Of a DNA stretch of 64,000 bases, positions 49,319 through 60,946 are shown in pieces (the first letter of the stretch is position 1; every line of letters begins with the position of its first letter). Made by a program: the position numbers and the translations under genes. The DNA is from Luidia sarsii (Eukaryota; Echinodermata; Asteroidea; Paxillosida; Luidiidae): NCBI GenBank assembly GCA_949987565.1, contig OX465107.1, forward strand, positions 24,463,367 to 24,527,366, given 5' to 3'. The notes under the pieces were generated by a model. The model made no database searches and was not told the DNA's origin. It was given only the letters and a program-made list of their open reading frames with translations.

Positions 49319-49546
49319 TCATTGTTGTAAACCTGGCTACAGCAGCTCGTAGATCACACAAAGTGGATGCAGCTTTTTCAATTCAAGCTAAACAAAACAA
49401 TGGAAAACTGACTGGGCGAACTTTTAATAAAATAAAAAAAACAGTCAAAGTTTTCTTTACCATTTTTTTTCCGATTTGTTCTAAAGGTCCTACTCCTAGT
49501 CCTAGTCAGTTTTCCATTGATTTGTTTGAATATGTTTCCCGGCCAA

Positions 49547-49883
49547 TTAAAGGCCCAATACAATTACAATATTGGGAAGATTGGAAAACATCGATGTCCA
49601 CAGATTTCCTTCAAATTTACACAGTTTATAGATGGTCATGATAGAATCTTCATCTTGAAATCTTACGGTCTGGGATGCTGTACTTCCCTAGAAATCTTCA
49701 CTCAAACATCGACAAATAGTTTATTATTACTCAAAAGTCATAAACTATTTCTTACACTACAGAATGATGCAATAACCGTGATGGTTTTTAAAATTTTGTC
49801 CTACTTTTTCAGATCACTATTTGAGCTAAACACAAAACTGTGGCAATCTGTTGACCTTTACCAATGTTGTATAGGGCCTTTAA
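49547..49883. mobile_element. Family F MITE directly upstream of TCP11L1 exon 1
   Basis: Left ttaaaggcccaatacaatta, right ccaatgttgtatagggcctt. It ends about 40 bp before the acceptor of the first coding exon of TCP11L1. Confidence 0.75.
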
Positions 49884-49994
49884 CTTCCCTTCAATTGGTC
49901 GTTATTTTCTTCTTTCTTTTACAACTAGACTGCAGCTACCGTGCCTATTCACCAGAGCAACTTACCGTACACTCTGCATCAAATCACCGAGGGG

Positions 49995-52900
49995 ATGTCG
50001 CAGGAGGAGAAGGAGAAACAGCTGACTCCGTCGGCCAATGAGGGCAGGGATTCGCCGGGGGCCAGGGATTCGCCGGGGGCCAGGGATTCGCCAGGGGCCA
50101 GCACTTCCTCAGAGCAGGAGCAGTCCCTGGACTCATCGGGGGAGGGCGAGATCTTCCGCAAGAGACTCCGCGTCAATAGTCCCAGGAAGAACGAACCCAT
50201 AGGTAATACTAGTACATTATATTGATGATCGGAGGTCGGTAATCAGCAGCAGGTCTCGACCTTAGCACTAGCCCGACGGTCATTGCCTAGTAAAAACAGC
50301 TGCGGGCTAGTAAAATGACCCACTTTGCTAGCCCGGCGGACTAGTAAAAAGTAGACAGCGGTGTTGCGGCAAAAAAACAATGCGGGCGGGGATGAGAAAG
50401 TAGAAACTAATAATTAGTTTTACTTGACTTTAAAACCTTGTGTTAAATTCAATATTAATTATATAGGGCTAGTAAAACTTGCTGCGGGCTAGCAAAATAT
50501 TCAATTTACTAGCCTGATGGGTATTGATCATTGAGTATTCATAATAGGCAGATATTCCTTCCAATCTGATGGATATTGATAATCAGATGTTGATTATTGG
50601 GTATAGACAATACGAAGATAACACTTTAAATCAGGCGGGTACTGATTATCGGATATTGCTAATCAACTATTGATTAATTGTGTATTGATAGATGTCAGAT
50701 ATTTCCTCCCCTGATGGATGTTTATTATGGGCTTCCGATATTTGTTACGTTGACCTCGTCATTCTCCCTCCAATCTGATGGGTAATTAATCATTGGGTAT
50801 TGATAATTGGGCATTGATTATTTGGTATTGATTTTGAGCTTGTTTTCTTGTGGTTTTCATGTTAGCCTCCCCCCTCAAGCATGCCACCTTTGAAGAGTTA
50901 CTGAAGACAGCAGGCCTGGTCACCAACATGGCCCTGGCTCATGAGATTGTGGTGGATGGCAACTTTGAGATTCAGGCTAAGGACCTTCCAGATAGCTCGT
51001 AAGCCGTTTTATCCCATCCCCCCGCCCCCCATCATGATCCATCCAATCATAGCCAATCCAATCCCATCCCATCTCATCCCGCCCATCCTGTCTCATCCAA
51101 TCCCATCCCATCCCATCCCATCCCATCCCTTCCCATCCCATCCCATCCTGCCCCTTCCCATCCCATCCAATCATATCCCATTCAATCCCATCCAATCCCA
51201 TTCCATCCCATCCCATTCCACCCCATTCTACCCCATCCCATCCCACATAGCATCCAATCCAGACCATTTCCCATTGTTCCCTGCCACTTTCATGGCCTCT
51301 CCCAGTTCCCTTTCCTGCCCACTCTGTGATATTGTCTACCCAGCTATAGCCACAGCCAAAAGTCAAAGTCTCTATCACTGAAACAGCCATAGCCTTAGCT
51401 GTTGTTTTTTGCTGTAACTATATCCAGAGCCAGACCCAGAGCTCAATAGCAGAAGCCATAACCTTAGCAGTGGGGAACAACCCATCCCTCCTTGTAGATT
51501 GAGTTTTGGAGGACTTTTGGTCACCTTCTCTTTCTGTGGTCCCCATGTATTGCAGCATTGAAAAACAGGTGCGGGACGTCATGCACAAAGCATTCTGGGA
51601 CATCCTGAGGGACCAACTGGAGGGTGACCCGCCGACCTTTGACCACGCCATCAAGCTGCTCGGAGAGGTCAAAGAGGTAATGCATCTAGACTCACTTAAA
51701 GAACTAGCACAGTGCAGGGATGGTTACAGAAAGCCTCACGATGCCTCTAAGCTCAACTTACGATGGATGACCCATCGTAAGTTACACACGGTCATATGGT
51801 ATCTATGCATCTCTCAAAGGTCTTTTGATTGATTAAAAGTTATGATCAATTTGGTGACCCACCGCAGGCCTTTAAGATAAGATTTCTAGTTGACTCTTTG
51901 ATCATGACCTTTACCAGCCCTTTTTTTTCTTTTAAAAAGTGTTTCTGACATTTCTTTCCTCGCAGGAATTTTCTACATTTGTGAGAATTTTAATTGCATT
52001 TTTGTTTACCGGTATGTAAGTCAGAAACTAGTTTTTGTATTACTGAAGCTACTTTAAGTCAATATAGGAAGGTTTGCGGTGACACCATGTATAAGGTCTC
52101 TTAAAGAAGAGGTGTGGTTCTGACCTGAGTGGCAACTCGACGTTTCGACTAGTATGCTTTGGCCGTCATCAGGAGAACGAATAATGACGGCCAGATGACG
52201 GCCAAAGCATACTGGTCGAAACGTCGAGTTACCACTCAGGTTCTTTTCAGAACCACACCTCTTCTTTAAGAGACATTATACATGGTGTCACCGCAAACCT
52301 TCCTATATTGATTCAACCACCATGCAAAGCCTTAAGTCTTATTTATCTACTTTAAGTCATAAATCAGTTTTCCAAAATTTTGAGATTTTTGCACTTTTGA
52401 GGACTTATTTAATTTGGTGAACAATATGCAACATGTACCGTTTTTATCATTTTAAAATTTACATTTTTTCAATGTTTTCTTGGTAATTTCCAGTTCCTTT
52501 TGAACATGCTGCTGCCCCAACATGAGCGCCTGCGGACACAGATTGACGAGGTCATTGACCTGCCCCTCATCCAACAACAAGCCGAGCATGGTGCCCTTGA
52601 CATCTATCACTATGGCAACTTCATCATTGGCACCATGGGGACGCTGTGCGCTCCGATCAGGGACGAGGAGATAGCTAAACTCCGAGAGATCAGAGACATT
52701 GTGCCTCTTTTCAAGTACGCCCTACAGTTTTTTTGTTTTTTTAATTTATAGCCAAACAAAAAAAAGATGACAATTTCGGCTATTCATGGTGGGTGTATTA
52801 CGTGTAATATGTGTGGTTCTAGGGAGAACATCTGATCTTTGCTGGGCAAAGGGATAGTTGACCATTTGGAAAAGCTGTCACTGAAAGACTGGATAGTTGA

Positions 52901-55900
52901 GGTGGTTAGAGGACTGACACATTAAGCCAGAGGTCTTGGGTTCAAGTCCCGGGTCCAGTCATATTTTTGTTGCCAATTTTTTAAAAGAGACTACAAAATT
53001 GGGGATATTTTCACAATTTTTCTTCTTTCTCAACACTCTGGAGGTAATGCTGTCGTCTATCCTAGCATGGACCTTTCTTAAAAGCAGACATTTTCTTCTC
53101 TTCTTTCATTTTGTTTTGGGAAAGAGCAGAGAAATCTTCCGCGTCCTGGACTTGATGAAAGTGGACATGGCTAACTTCATGTTGCAGAGCCTCCGGCCCC
53201 ATCTCAAGCAGCAGTCCCTGGATTACGAGCGCGGCAAGTTCCAAGAGTTCCTCAAGACACAGCAAGGTGGGCACGTTTTTTGTTCATTTGTTTTAGTGGA
53301 CACACTGAACAAAATTAACCTGTACAATCTAGAATCTTGCTTAATGGAACAGAAGTAAAGTGCAAGCAAGCCGATATGAACCACTTTTGGTTGTTCTTGA
53401 AAGTAAAAACAATTTGCGATCATACCAACATTTTCATGCAAATGCAAAAAAAAAAAAAAGATTTGTTGTAAAACCAAGCTTCAGAAGCTGAGGAGTCACA
53501 AAAAAGTGGATGCTGTTGTTAAAATATATTTTTATCAAATGAATCAAATTACCAGTTTGTTTGTAGCACTTCATTTTTTTGTGTTTGGGAATTCGCTTTG
53601 ATAGCTGCCAAAATAACGGCATCATAACTGGACAGATAGTCATTGGATACAAGGATCCACCCATTGCACTTACACACACAGATGTCTAGTCTAAGTCTTC
53701 ACAATTTTCTTTCAACGGCACCAGATGGCTTGGAGATCACCAGAAAGTGGCTGGAGGAGGCAGCCGAAGAGCTGAGGGCCAGCGAGCCCCGGCCGCCAAC
53801 AGAGGGCGCCCCGTCCCCGACCCCCTCCACGCTCACCCCTGTCCGCATCCTCAACCACGGCTACATGCAGCTGCTGGACTGGCAGGATGGACGACTGTTT
53901 CCTGAGGTAAGTCCCTCAGGATAGTCGATATTCGTGTGTACAACTGTAGTTGCTCCTTTCCAAATCACTTTGCCTTTGAGAAAGGTCCTGCTAGGATCGA
54001 AATGTCAGGCCCTCTAACTTTTGAGATTCATGTATTGCAGGTCATTTTAGTCAGCGAGCAGTTGGGTAACTGTTTTTGTTTAAACTTCATATTCCAAATT
54101 AATTGAAAAATTGGCAAAGAAAACTTTGACTGGAATCATGGCCTTGGAATTGAGCAAATTCTCGCCTTCTCTCCATCCTCTCCGTTGTCAGACCATCGTC
54201 ATGGACCGAGGTCGGCTGCTAGAGATGGAGGACAAACTGAAGAGGGCAGTGTTGATAGCCGCCGTCCTCCTGGTCACCTACACCAACGTGGGGCCCATCA
54301 TCACCAGCATCCAGGGGTTCCCCAGTAACCTCAAGCATCACCTGGCCTCCATCCTGGAGGGTGTCAGGTCAGTTCCCACCTTGACAGGTCATCGGTGTGT
54401 TCAGACGTCTGTCGTTGAATGAATATTGGCTCTTTTCCAAACCCGGCTTAGGCTTCGGCTCCGGCTTCGTCTCTGTTATCCAAAACCTGAAATCACAGGT
54501 TATAGTTCTTTGTTGAGGTCGGAGCTTTGGATTCTTTTTCAAAACGCAGTCTAACATTCAACAACGAAGCCAAAGGCCTCCCATGTTCATGCCTTGTACT
54601 TTAAAATGGATGGAAGAGCTAGAGCCTAAGCCTGAGCCTAAGCCGGGGTTTGGAAAAGGCCCATTTAGAGATAAGATCTGGGACTGTGGAATGATTCACT
54701 CCTGCACTCTCCCTTCCTTCTTTTACTTGAACTCTGTGTTGTTCCTGCGAACCCAGAACCCTTGATCAACTCAAACAAATGTGGGTGTGATCCCTGGAGA
54801 TATAGAGGATTAATTAACATTTAACTGTAATTGTCAATACTGTTTATTTGGCCTAGGAAAACGAACAAGTACATTCAAGATGAGAATGGTCGAACATCAT
54901 GGATATCAAGATGTTGAGAAAAATAATGTTGAATAAATACCAATCAAGGAGAATACATGTAAATGTATAGAGGTGTGGTAGGTCAGGATGAGATGGGGAA
55001 GAGATTGGGGCAAGGACTGGGGAACATCATGCTGGGTAAGGACAATCTAATATAAGATGGCCAGGAGGAACACAAGTGAAAAACACTGTGACTCAAAAGC
55101 CTGTCCCTCCAGTCCTAGGTTGGAGAAAAAACTAACTATTTTTTTTCAGAACCATACCTCTTTAAGAGACCTTATTATACATGGTGTCATCGCAAACCCT
55201 CCTATAAATTATTGTTTCACCCACCATGCAAAGCCTTAAGTCTTATTTTTTTTCTTCTTCTTTTTTTCTACCCCCCTCCATCGTCTAGTGACTACACCTC
55301 TGCAGTGCCCAACATTGCAGACCAGGTTTGCACTGATGTCAATGCCTGCCTGAAGGAGCGTGGGATAGCCGAGATGGATCCTATGAAGGCAGATGCTCTC
55401 AAAAGCCAGGTCGTCGCAGCAGTGGACAGGCAGCACACAGTCCACAAGCTATTGGGTGAGTTTTAAGACATTTTACTCTTGATACAGAATGAGGTCGCAA
55501 AATCATATTATTGACTGGGCCGTGACTACATCAACTGATATCACCATTTTCCACAGCATGTTGATATCCACCTGTATCCACTGATATTCACCTGTATCAA
55601 CACCTGCCAATATCCACCTGTATCCACTGATATCATCGCCATCCACAATATCTGTCAATATCTACCTGTATCCACTGATATTACCATTTTCCACAGCATG
55701 TCAATATCCACCTGTATCCACTGATATTCACCTGTATCAACATTTGCCAATATCCACTTGCATCCACTGATATCTCACCATTATCAGTAGCATTTTTGTC
55801 AATATCCACCTGTATCCACAGTGATAGCTATTATCCTACTTGTCGTTACCTTTATCCACAGATAGCATAATGCACAACATCTGCTAATATCCACTTGTAT

Positions 55901-56326
55901 CAACTGATATCACCTTTATCCAGAAGTACCACAACTTCTGCCAATATCCACCTGTGTCAGGAGGTTCATGGGTGGAGCCCCATGTGATCGGTTGATTCAT
56001 CTTGATTGCATACTTGACTGGTACTGGAAGATTGTGACCTCAAGTCATTGTGTCCAGCTTTTCTGCTCTGACATGAATTGTTCCTTTTTTTTCCGTCCTC
56101 GTCCAATTTCTCTCGAACAGACTCTCGCGCGAGGGCTTTTGTCCACACGCTCATCTCCGGCCCAGTCAACTACGACCCGTCCACCCGTATCCCGCCCGGC
56201 CTGAGCACCGTCCAGCCGCAACTCCTGGAGGTGGCCGCCCAGTTTGTGCGGGTCATAGGTCACAACCGCACCGTCTACGGCCCTTTCTACTCGGACATCC
56301 TTGGGAAGATCCTGAACATCAGATGA
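49995..56326 (+). CDS. TCP11L1: T-complex protein 11-like 1 (TCP11 family)
   Basis: Coding exons: 49995-50202, 50866-50998, 51556-51676, 52494-52714, 53130-53266, 53725-53906, 54192-54367, 55289-55455, 56121-56326. All phases agree; 516 residues, close to human TCP11L1 (509). The N-terminal about 70 residues are charged and low-complexity, with three RDSPGA hexapeptides and a KRLRVNSP basic patch. The TCP11 domain follows: [29 protein letters not shown] segment with [103 protein letters not shown] and [14 protein letters not shown] at the C-terminus. The start is the first ATG after an in-frame TAG at 49926; the splice acceptor lies between them, so a 5' UTR exon exists upstream (a candidate ends at 49043 before gtaagt). 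Family function is poorly defined; TCP11 itself acts in sperm. Confidence 0.93.
50255..50520. repeat. Family I interspersed repeat, TCP11L1 intron 1
   Basis: ctcgaccttagcactagccc through gctgcgggctagcaaaatat, collinear with 19070-19350 with few differences. After it, 50520-50850 repeats tgatgggtattgatcattg-type units. Confidence 0.8.
51005..51245. repeat. (CCCAT)n array next to the TCP11L1 exon 2 donor
   Basis: atcccatcccatcccatccc and variants for about 240 bp, starting within about 10 bp of the donor at 50999. Confidence 0.95.
51716..51890. mobile_element. Family D repeat, TCP11L1 intron 3
   Basis: cttacgatggatgacccatc and gtaagtt make a stem (cttacgatgg with ccatcgtaag), then gtcatatggtatctatgcat. 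Confidence 0.75.
52066..52350. mobile_element. Complete family B foldback with hammerhead-like cores
   Basis: Two inverted arms of about 125 bp: aggaaggtttgcggtgacac ... gtttcgactagtatgctttg, a short centre, then caaagcatactggtcgaaac ... gtgtcaccgcaaaccttcct. Outside lies accatgcaaagccttaagtc. Each arm, read towards its outer end, gives CTGATGA, a GGCC/GGTC stem and GAAACGTC. In TCP11L1 intron 3. Confidence 0.85.
52880..52990 (+). mobile_element. tRNA-derived SINE copy (family S), TCP11L1 intron 4
   Basis: gactggatagttgaggtggt (A-box region), gggttcaagtcccgggtcca (B box), then atttttgttgccaattt. Confidence 0.75.
53968..54065 (+). repeat. Single-arm family A copy, TCP11L1 intron 6
   Basis: tgcctttgagaaaggtcctg then ctaggatcgaaatgtcaggc and the tail ttttagtcagcgagcagtt. 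No inverted partner. Confidence 0.8.
54428..54663. mobile_element. Family C MITE, TCP11L1 intron 7
   Basis: ggctcttttccaaacccggc at the left and gccggggtttggaaaaggcc at the right. The interior gaagccaaaggcctcccatg is shared with 5.9 kb. Confidence 0.8.
55140..55252. mobile_element. Family B half element, TCP11L1 intron 7
   Basis: ttcagaaccatacctcttta, catggtgtcatcgcaaaccc and the outer flank caccatgcaaagccttaagt; it ends within 40 bp of the exon at 55289. Confidence 0.75.
55550..55960. repeat. Degenerate minisatellite (TATCCACCTGTATCCACTGA)
   Basis: About a dozen imperfect 24-48 bp units such as ccacctgtatccactgatat in TCP11L1 intron 8. Confidence 0.85.
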
Positions 56327-56884
56327 CCTGTCCGTCTCAGCGGAAATTCTTGCCGGAAAAACTATAAATAACAATGTTATTTATGTAATATCGCATAAAT
56401 TGAATTGGCTCATTGCAAAGACTGTTTGTGTACAGTTTGGCCTTAGAACAGCAACTGTAGGTGTATTTTTCAGAGTGGCGAAGTTTTATACAACTCTACA
56501 TTAGATTTATAACATGAGATTAGAATGTATATTTGAAGTTATCTAGCATCAGCAACTGCAGTGTGTGTGTGAGTTTACGGTAGATTTTATTTTTAGGTTC
56601 TTTTGGCTTGAGAATTAATCTAGGATGCCATTCAAGTTGTTTTTCCGATTGTTAATTAGCTTTTCGTTCAGTATTTATTTATCAGCAGTATTTGCAAGAA
56701 ATGAAAAAAATCATGATTTTGTTAAGCAGGACAGCTTGCAGACTGGAATGTGAGAAGTTCCAACTCTTTATTTTGACCAGTGTAGATGGTGTCGTCAGAG
56801 GAGATATTTAAAAATCTTTCTCGGAAACTCTGAAAATGAAAATGTGCTGGCACAATGAGCTGCAGTCTGCAACATGGTTGAATT

Positions 56885-57060
56885 GCCTTTGATTGGTGTC
56901 CCCACCCCGGCAAAGACTAGTTGACTATTTAGGGAGGCCACCATCTAAGGGCTGGATAGCTCAGATGGTAAGAGTGCTGCTACACAAAACCAGAAGTCTC
57001 AGGTTCAAATCTCGGTCCAGTTAAAAGTTTCCTTTGCCAATTTTTAACATTTTCATTTTT
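56885..57060 (+). mobile_element. Best preserved tRNA-derived SINE (family S)
   Basis: Head ggtgtccccaccccggcaaa...ggccaccatctaag; tRNA body from ggctggatagctcagatggt to caggttcaaatctcggtcca; 3' part agtttcctttgccaattttt. The 5' ggctgga can pair with 3' tccagtt as an acceptor stem. About 560 bp past the TCP11L1 stop. Confidence 0.85.
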
Positions 57061-57413
57061 CTGCATAAATATTATTGGTATGGAGGTATGTAATGTAAGA
57101 GTGAATGCAGTGGGTGTGGGTGGGTGTTTTTGCATTTAGTTTTTTTCTTTTTAGTTTTTAATTTAGGAAGGATTGTAAAATTTGGAGTCCTATGGGAAGG
57201 TCTGTATGTACACAATGGTTAGGCCAAAAAAAAAAATAGTTCTGCTTCCGATTACATGCCATTTCAAAATAGGGTAGGTAGGTCGGAATTTTTTTTTTTT
57301 TACCAATTTTTTTTGTGCACAACCATATGGAGGCATCTATGTGTATTAAAGGCATATTAGGTAATAGTAAAACATCAAGACTACCAAATAAGAACTTCTG
57401 TAATACAGTCACT

Positions 57414-58665
57414 CAGGGCTTGAAACGAAAGGATCGCGATCGCACCCGCGCTCCTTAATGTTTTCCAAGGAGAGCAAAAAAAGCGCTCCCTACAAATTTA
57501 ACGAGAGCATTATGATTTTTTTAAAAACGTGAAAGTTTAATCACCTTTTTTTTTTTTTTTTCACATGAGTTAAAGCACAAATGTTTTGTGTCAGAAATTT
57601 AAGACATTTGCCAACCAAATCTGCTCTAAAAACGGCTTTTGGGACCGTACTCGTCGTCGTGATTTACGTTGAGTTGAGGCTGATCGTTTGTCGATCGTGG
57701 TGCGAGATCGCGCGCTGCCCATGCCCAGTGTGTGCACTCGGCACGTGTACGTATGCAATGATTAGTAGACTTCCGCCAGCCCTTACAGTTGTTTTCTAAC
57801 AAATAAACTAATGTTTATTACATTTATACCAGCGATATTTCGAGTTTCGCGGTCAACCAAAGTACGCATACCAGATAAGAAATGTTTTTTCTAGAATTCT
57901 AGAAAATTTGAGAAGGATTATTCATTTCTTTCTTGAGATATTGGAAGTTCAAATTTGCCAAATCGTTCCGTTCGGCCGCGGCAGATCGAGCTAAAATGGC
58001 GGAGAAAAAGTCAAACTCGTGTTTTCCGGCCGCCTAGCGCACCCTGTAAACATCGTCAAAATTTGTCGATTTTACCCTCAAATTGAAGCCTATATTCTCC
58101 TCTTTCTATTAATGACTAAGGGATAAATATTAAATTACGTGAAAACAACATTTGGAGACGAACGATGGAAGTAATGCATTTTAGTTATGACCGATTTCCC
58201 TTCGCAACGTTAACTAGGTTGGCAAGTCTAGGTTTGGTTTCCGCCTCTAAGTAAAGCTATAGCGACACTACAGGAGCTGTAGGGCCGAAACCAGCCTACG
58301 CACTGCACGTGACATGACACAACCCATCTTTGCACGCTGTATACTGCACAGTGCACATGCACAGCGGCCGCAAGGTTGCATACGATCGAGTACGCTGCGC
58401 TACTCAAGCCTGATCGGAACTTCGTACTTCCAGGAGTATTAGCGAGACGGTCACTATCACACTACAAAAAAGTGCAATTTATTTTAATACCGAAACAAAA
58501 CATGAATTGGGATGATAATGGGTTTCTTTCTTTGTCGTTGGAATTGAGTGGGTTTTTTCTTTTGTTTTTCATAGAAAAAAAATCGCTCTCCTTAAATCAA
58601 CAAAGTGAATTAAGGAGAGCAATTTTTAGCGCTCCTCGTATTTATTAAAATGAAGGCCTGAATAC
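57414..58665. mobile_element. Family J-type repeat, 1.25 kb
   Basis: Left end agggcttgaaacgaaagg with gcgctccttaatg and aaggagagc; right end aaggagagcaatttttagcg and aaatgaaggcctga. The ends are inverted and share the cttgaa/ttcaag-like start with 8578-9362. The interior has a CpG-rich core (58300-58370) and no coding region. Confidence 0.5.
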
Positions 58666-59350
58666 ACGTTCTGCCATTTTTAAGAACAGTAGGTTTTTTT
58701 ATTGAAATTACTAAACAGAGATGCAGCTGCCAAATGCCCCCGACATCGTTATTATTAATCATGCACACCGCGTGGTCTTGTCCGCGCTGTGTGTAGGCAC
58801 CGTGCGTTCAAGATAATGTTGGCCGTTGTGTGAGTTGTGTGAGCCTGTATGCGCTGTGTAAGTTTTGCGCTATACAGCGCGGTGTTTCGGCGCTTTTTAT
58901 AATCGAAAAGGTCGCATTTTACTCCACTTTTATCTGTATATTTCTGAGTGTTTGTGCAGTAATTAGAAAGTTCTATGAACAAAAATTAATGTGTGGAAAA
59001 TGTCAACCGAAAATATATTTTTTTCCAATAAAAATTTTTTCCAATAAAATTTTTAGGGTCGCAGCTCCAAAATAGGGTCGGTCGGGAAACCGGAAGCACA
59101 ACTATTATTTTTTTTGGCCTTATGGCATAATTTTTTTATGATCTTGAATTTGATAATTATGGTAATTTGATATTCAATGATATTGATTACTTTAAATATT
59201 TAACCTCCCTACCACGTGTGTGGTACACATTTATTTTATTATGTACAACGTACAGTATAGTCATAGTGTTTAATCGTAAGTAAATTGTTAATTATTTTGG
59301 GTCCTCTCGAAATACATTATGTATTTAAACACATAAAATGAATTGGTTTT
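58666..59350. other. AT-rich intergenic, nothing recognised
   Basis: A short CpG-bearing patch near 58760-58890; no gene or repeat family identified. Confidence 0.4.
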
Positions 59351-59354
59351 TTTC

Positions 59355-59830
59355 TTCTAATCTTCGAGAAAGGTTCTGCTAGGATTGAAATGTCAGGCCG
59401 TAGATCATATCTACATATTGGTTATTTTTAATAGTCAGTAGCAGTTTGCTACATGTTTGCACATTACTCTAATTAATAGAATTTGTAGTTTGCCTAGATT
59501 TGATGAAGTTAGTCCAACTCTTTTGCCGTACAGCTACACTAATCAATTAGCAAATGGTTCATTATGTGGATGTGCACATTGTCCTGAAAGTGTCCTCGAG
59601 TAATAAAACTGTTTCACTTTCAGGACTTTGAATATGGTGAACCATATCATTATGCTAATTAGCTTTATCTTAAAGAAGGGCAAAAGAGTTGGATGAACTT
59701 CATCAAATATCTAAACAAACAGCCAAAGTACATTGTTTTAGAGTAATTTGCGAGAATGTTGCAAACTCATCAAACTGCTAAGTGCTATACATGGCTATAC
59801 TGACTATTTTTTTAGTAATGACCAAAATCA
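59355..59830. repeat. Long foldback: family A tail in inverted orientation
   Basis: gagaaaggttctgctaggat and attgaaatgtcaggc, tail agtcagtagcagtttgctac, then arms tgatgaagttagtccaactc and gagttggatgaacttcatca. The inverted match extends outward to gcagtttg/caaactgc and tagtcag/ctgacta, giving arms of about 90 bp around 150 bp. Confidence 0.7.
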
Positions 59831-60329
59831 GAGACCAAAAATCAACTTTGTTTTTCAATGGTAGACGTATGCAGTACACAAATCAATTCATGATTACATT
59901 TCTTTTGCCCTGAAAGAGAATTGCATCACGCCTTTATCACCAGTTTATCAAATCAAAATATCCCTTATCAGTATCACTATCAGGCTGGAGTTGTATTTTT
60001 TATTTTTTATTTTTTTCTGAGGGGGGGGGGGGTTGGGTGTTGGGTTGTACTGGTAACCTAGCCTGGTGGTACTGTAGTAGTGAATAGTGATACCAACATT
60101 TTTCCGCATAATTTTGTTGTAATTCTTGAAATGAACTTGAATAACAATTTAACCGAAATTTCAAATCTGGTCCCTGTACTTTCTCTCGCTCTTTTGAATT
60201 TGATTGGCATAGAGCACTGTATACCCAGAATCGTGGTTCATAGAGCAATGCAATTCAGGTCACGCACTTGAGTTAAAGAGCCCCGTAAGAATCGTGCGCG
60301 TTATTTTGTTGACCTGCCAATCTAAAAAT

Positions 60330-60482
60330 GTTGCAAACTGCTTACTGACTAAAATTACCAAAATGTAAATCTAAAATTTAGTGGGCCTGACGTTTCGATC
60401 CTAGCAGGACCTTTCTCAAAGGCAGAGCCTTTGAGAAAGGTCCTGCTAGGATCGAAACGTCAGGCCCACTAAATTTTAGACA
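60330..60482. repeat. Family A foldback, essentially perfect
   Basis: Two arms of about 57 bp meet at ggcagagcc: ctaaaatttagtgggcctga through cctttctcaaagg, and its complement. The tail (ttgcaaactgcttactgac) is at the left, on the minus strand. Confidence 0.95.
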
Positions 60483-60764
60483 AGATCTAAACTATTTGAA
60501 TATCACCCGGGGCCTAATTCCATTCCACCCAGTCATGCGTTCCACGTCGGCGTTTTCCCAAGATAGGGTTGTTTACCATGTAAGCGTCACCCTATTGTGT
60601 AGCAGAATTAACGATGAATCATTTAAAGCGACCTTGAAAAGATCTATTCAATCAGTCTGGTTGGGGGAGTGGTTAGTATACAGCATGTACAACCTCGTCC
60701 CTCAACGTGTGGCCTGTAAAGGACATGTGCGGATTGTAAACCTGAGAAAGAGGATAGAGGTCGC

Positions 60765-60946
60765 GCTCTGATTGGTCAGATTCGACTATACGTAGTAACG
60801 GCTGCCCTGGCGCGCCATTTTTCATACTTGTGTAGATCGTATGCGTCATCAGACGTTACACATAGCGATGATTTAGGCCAATTAGGGGTTTTAAAGTTGA
60901 TTTTTCATAATCAGTTTGGAATCGTATTGTGACAGTGCTCTTCGAA
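60765..60946 (+). promoter_or_regulatory. WEE1: WEE1 promoter and 5' UTR region
   Basis: An inverted CCAAT box (ctgattggtcag, about 60768-60779), then ggcgcgccattttt (E2F-like, about 60810) and gcgtcatcagacgttac, all within 180 bp of the start codon. CCAAT and E2F-type sites fit a cell-cycle gene. Motif reading only. Confidence 0.45.

Noticed and set aside
56945..57020. A functional tRNA gene
   Set aside because: The A and B boxes are good, but the segment recurs with the same head and tail in many places and has mismatches in the stems; it is a SINE.
58830..59075. Cys/Phe-rich 81-codon frame
   Set aside because: AT-rich with poly-T runs and no recognisable domain or conservation signal.
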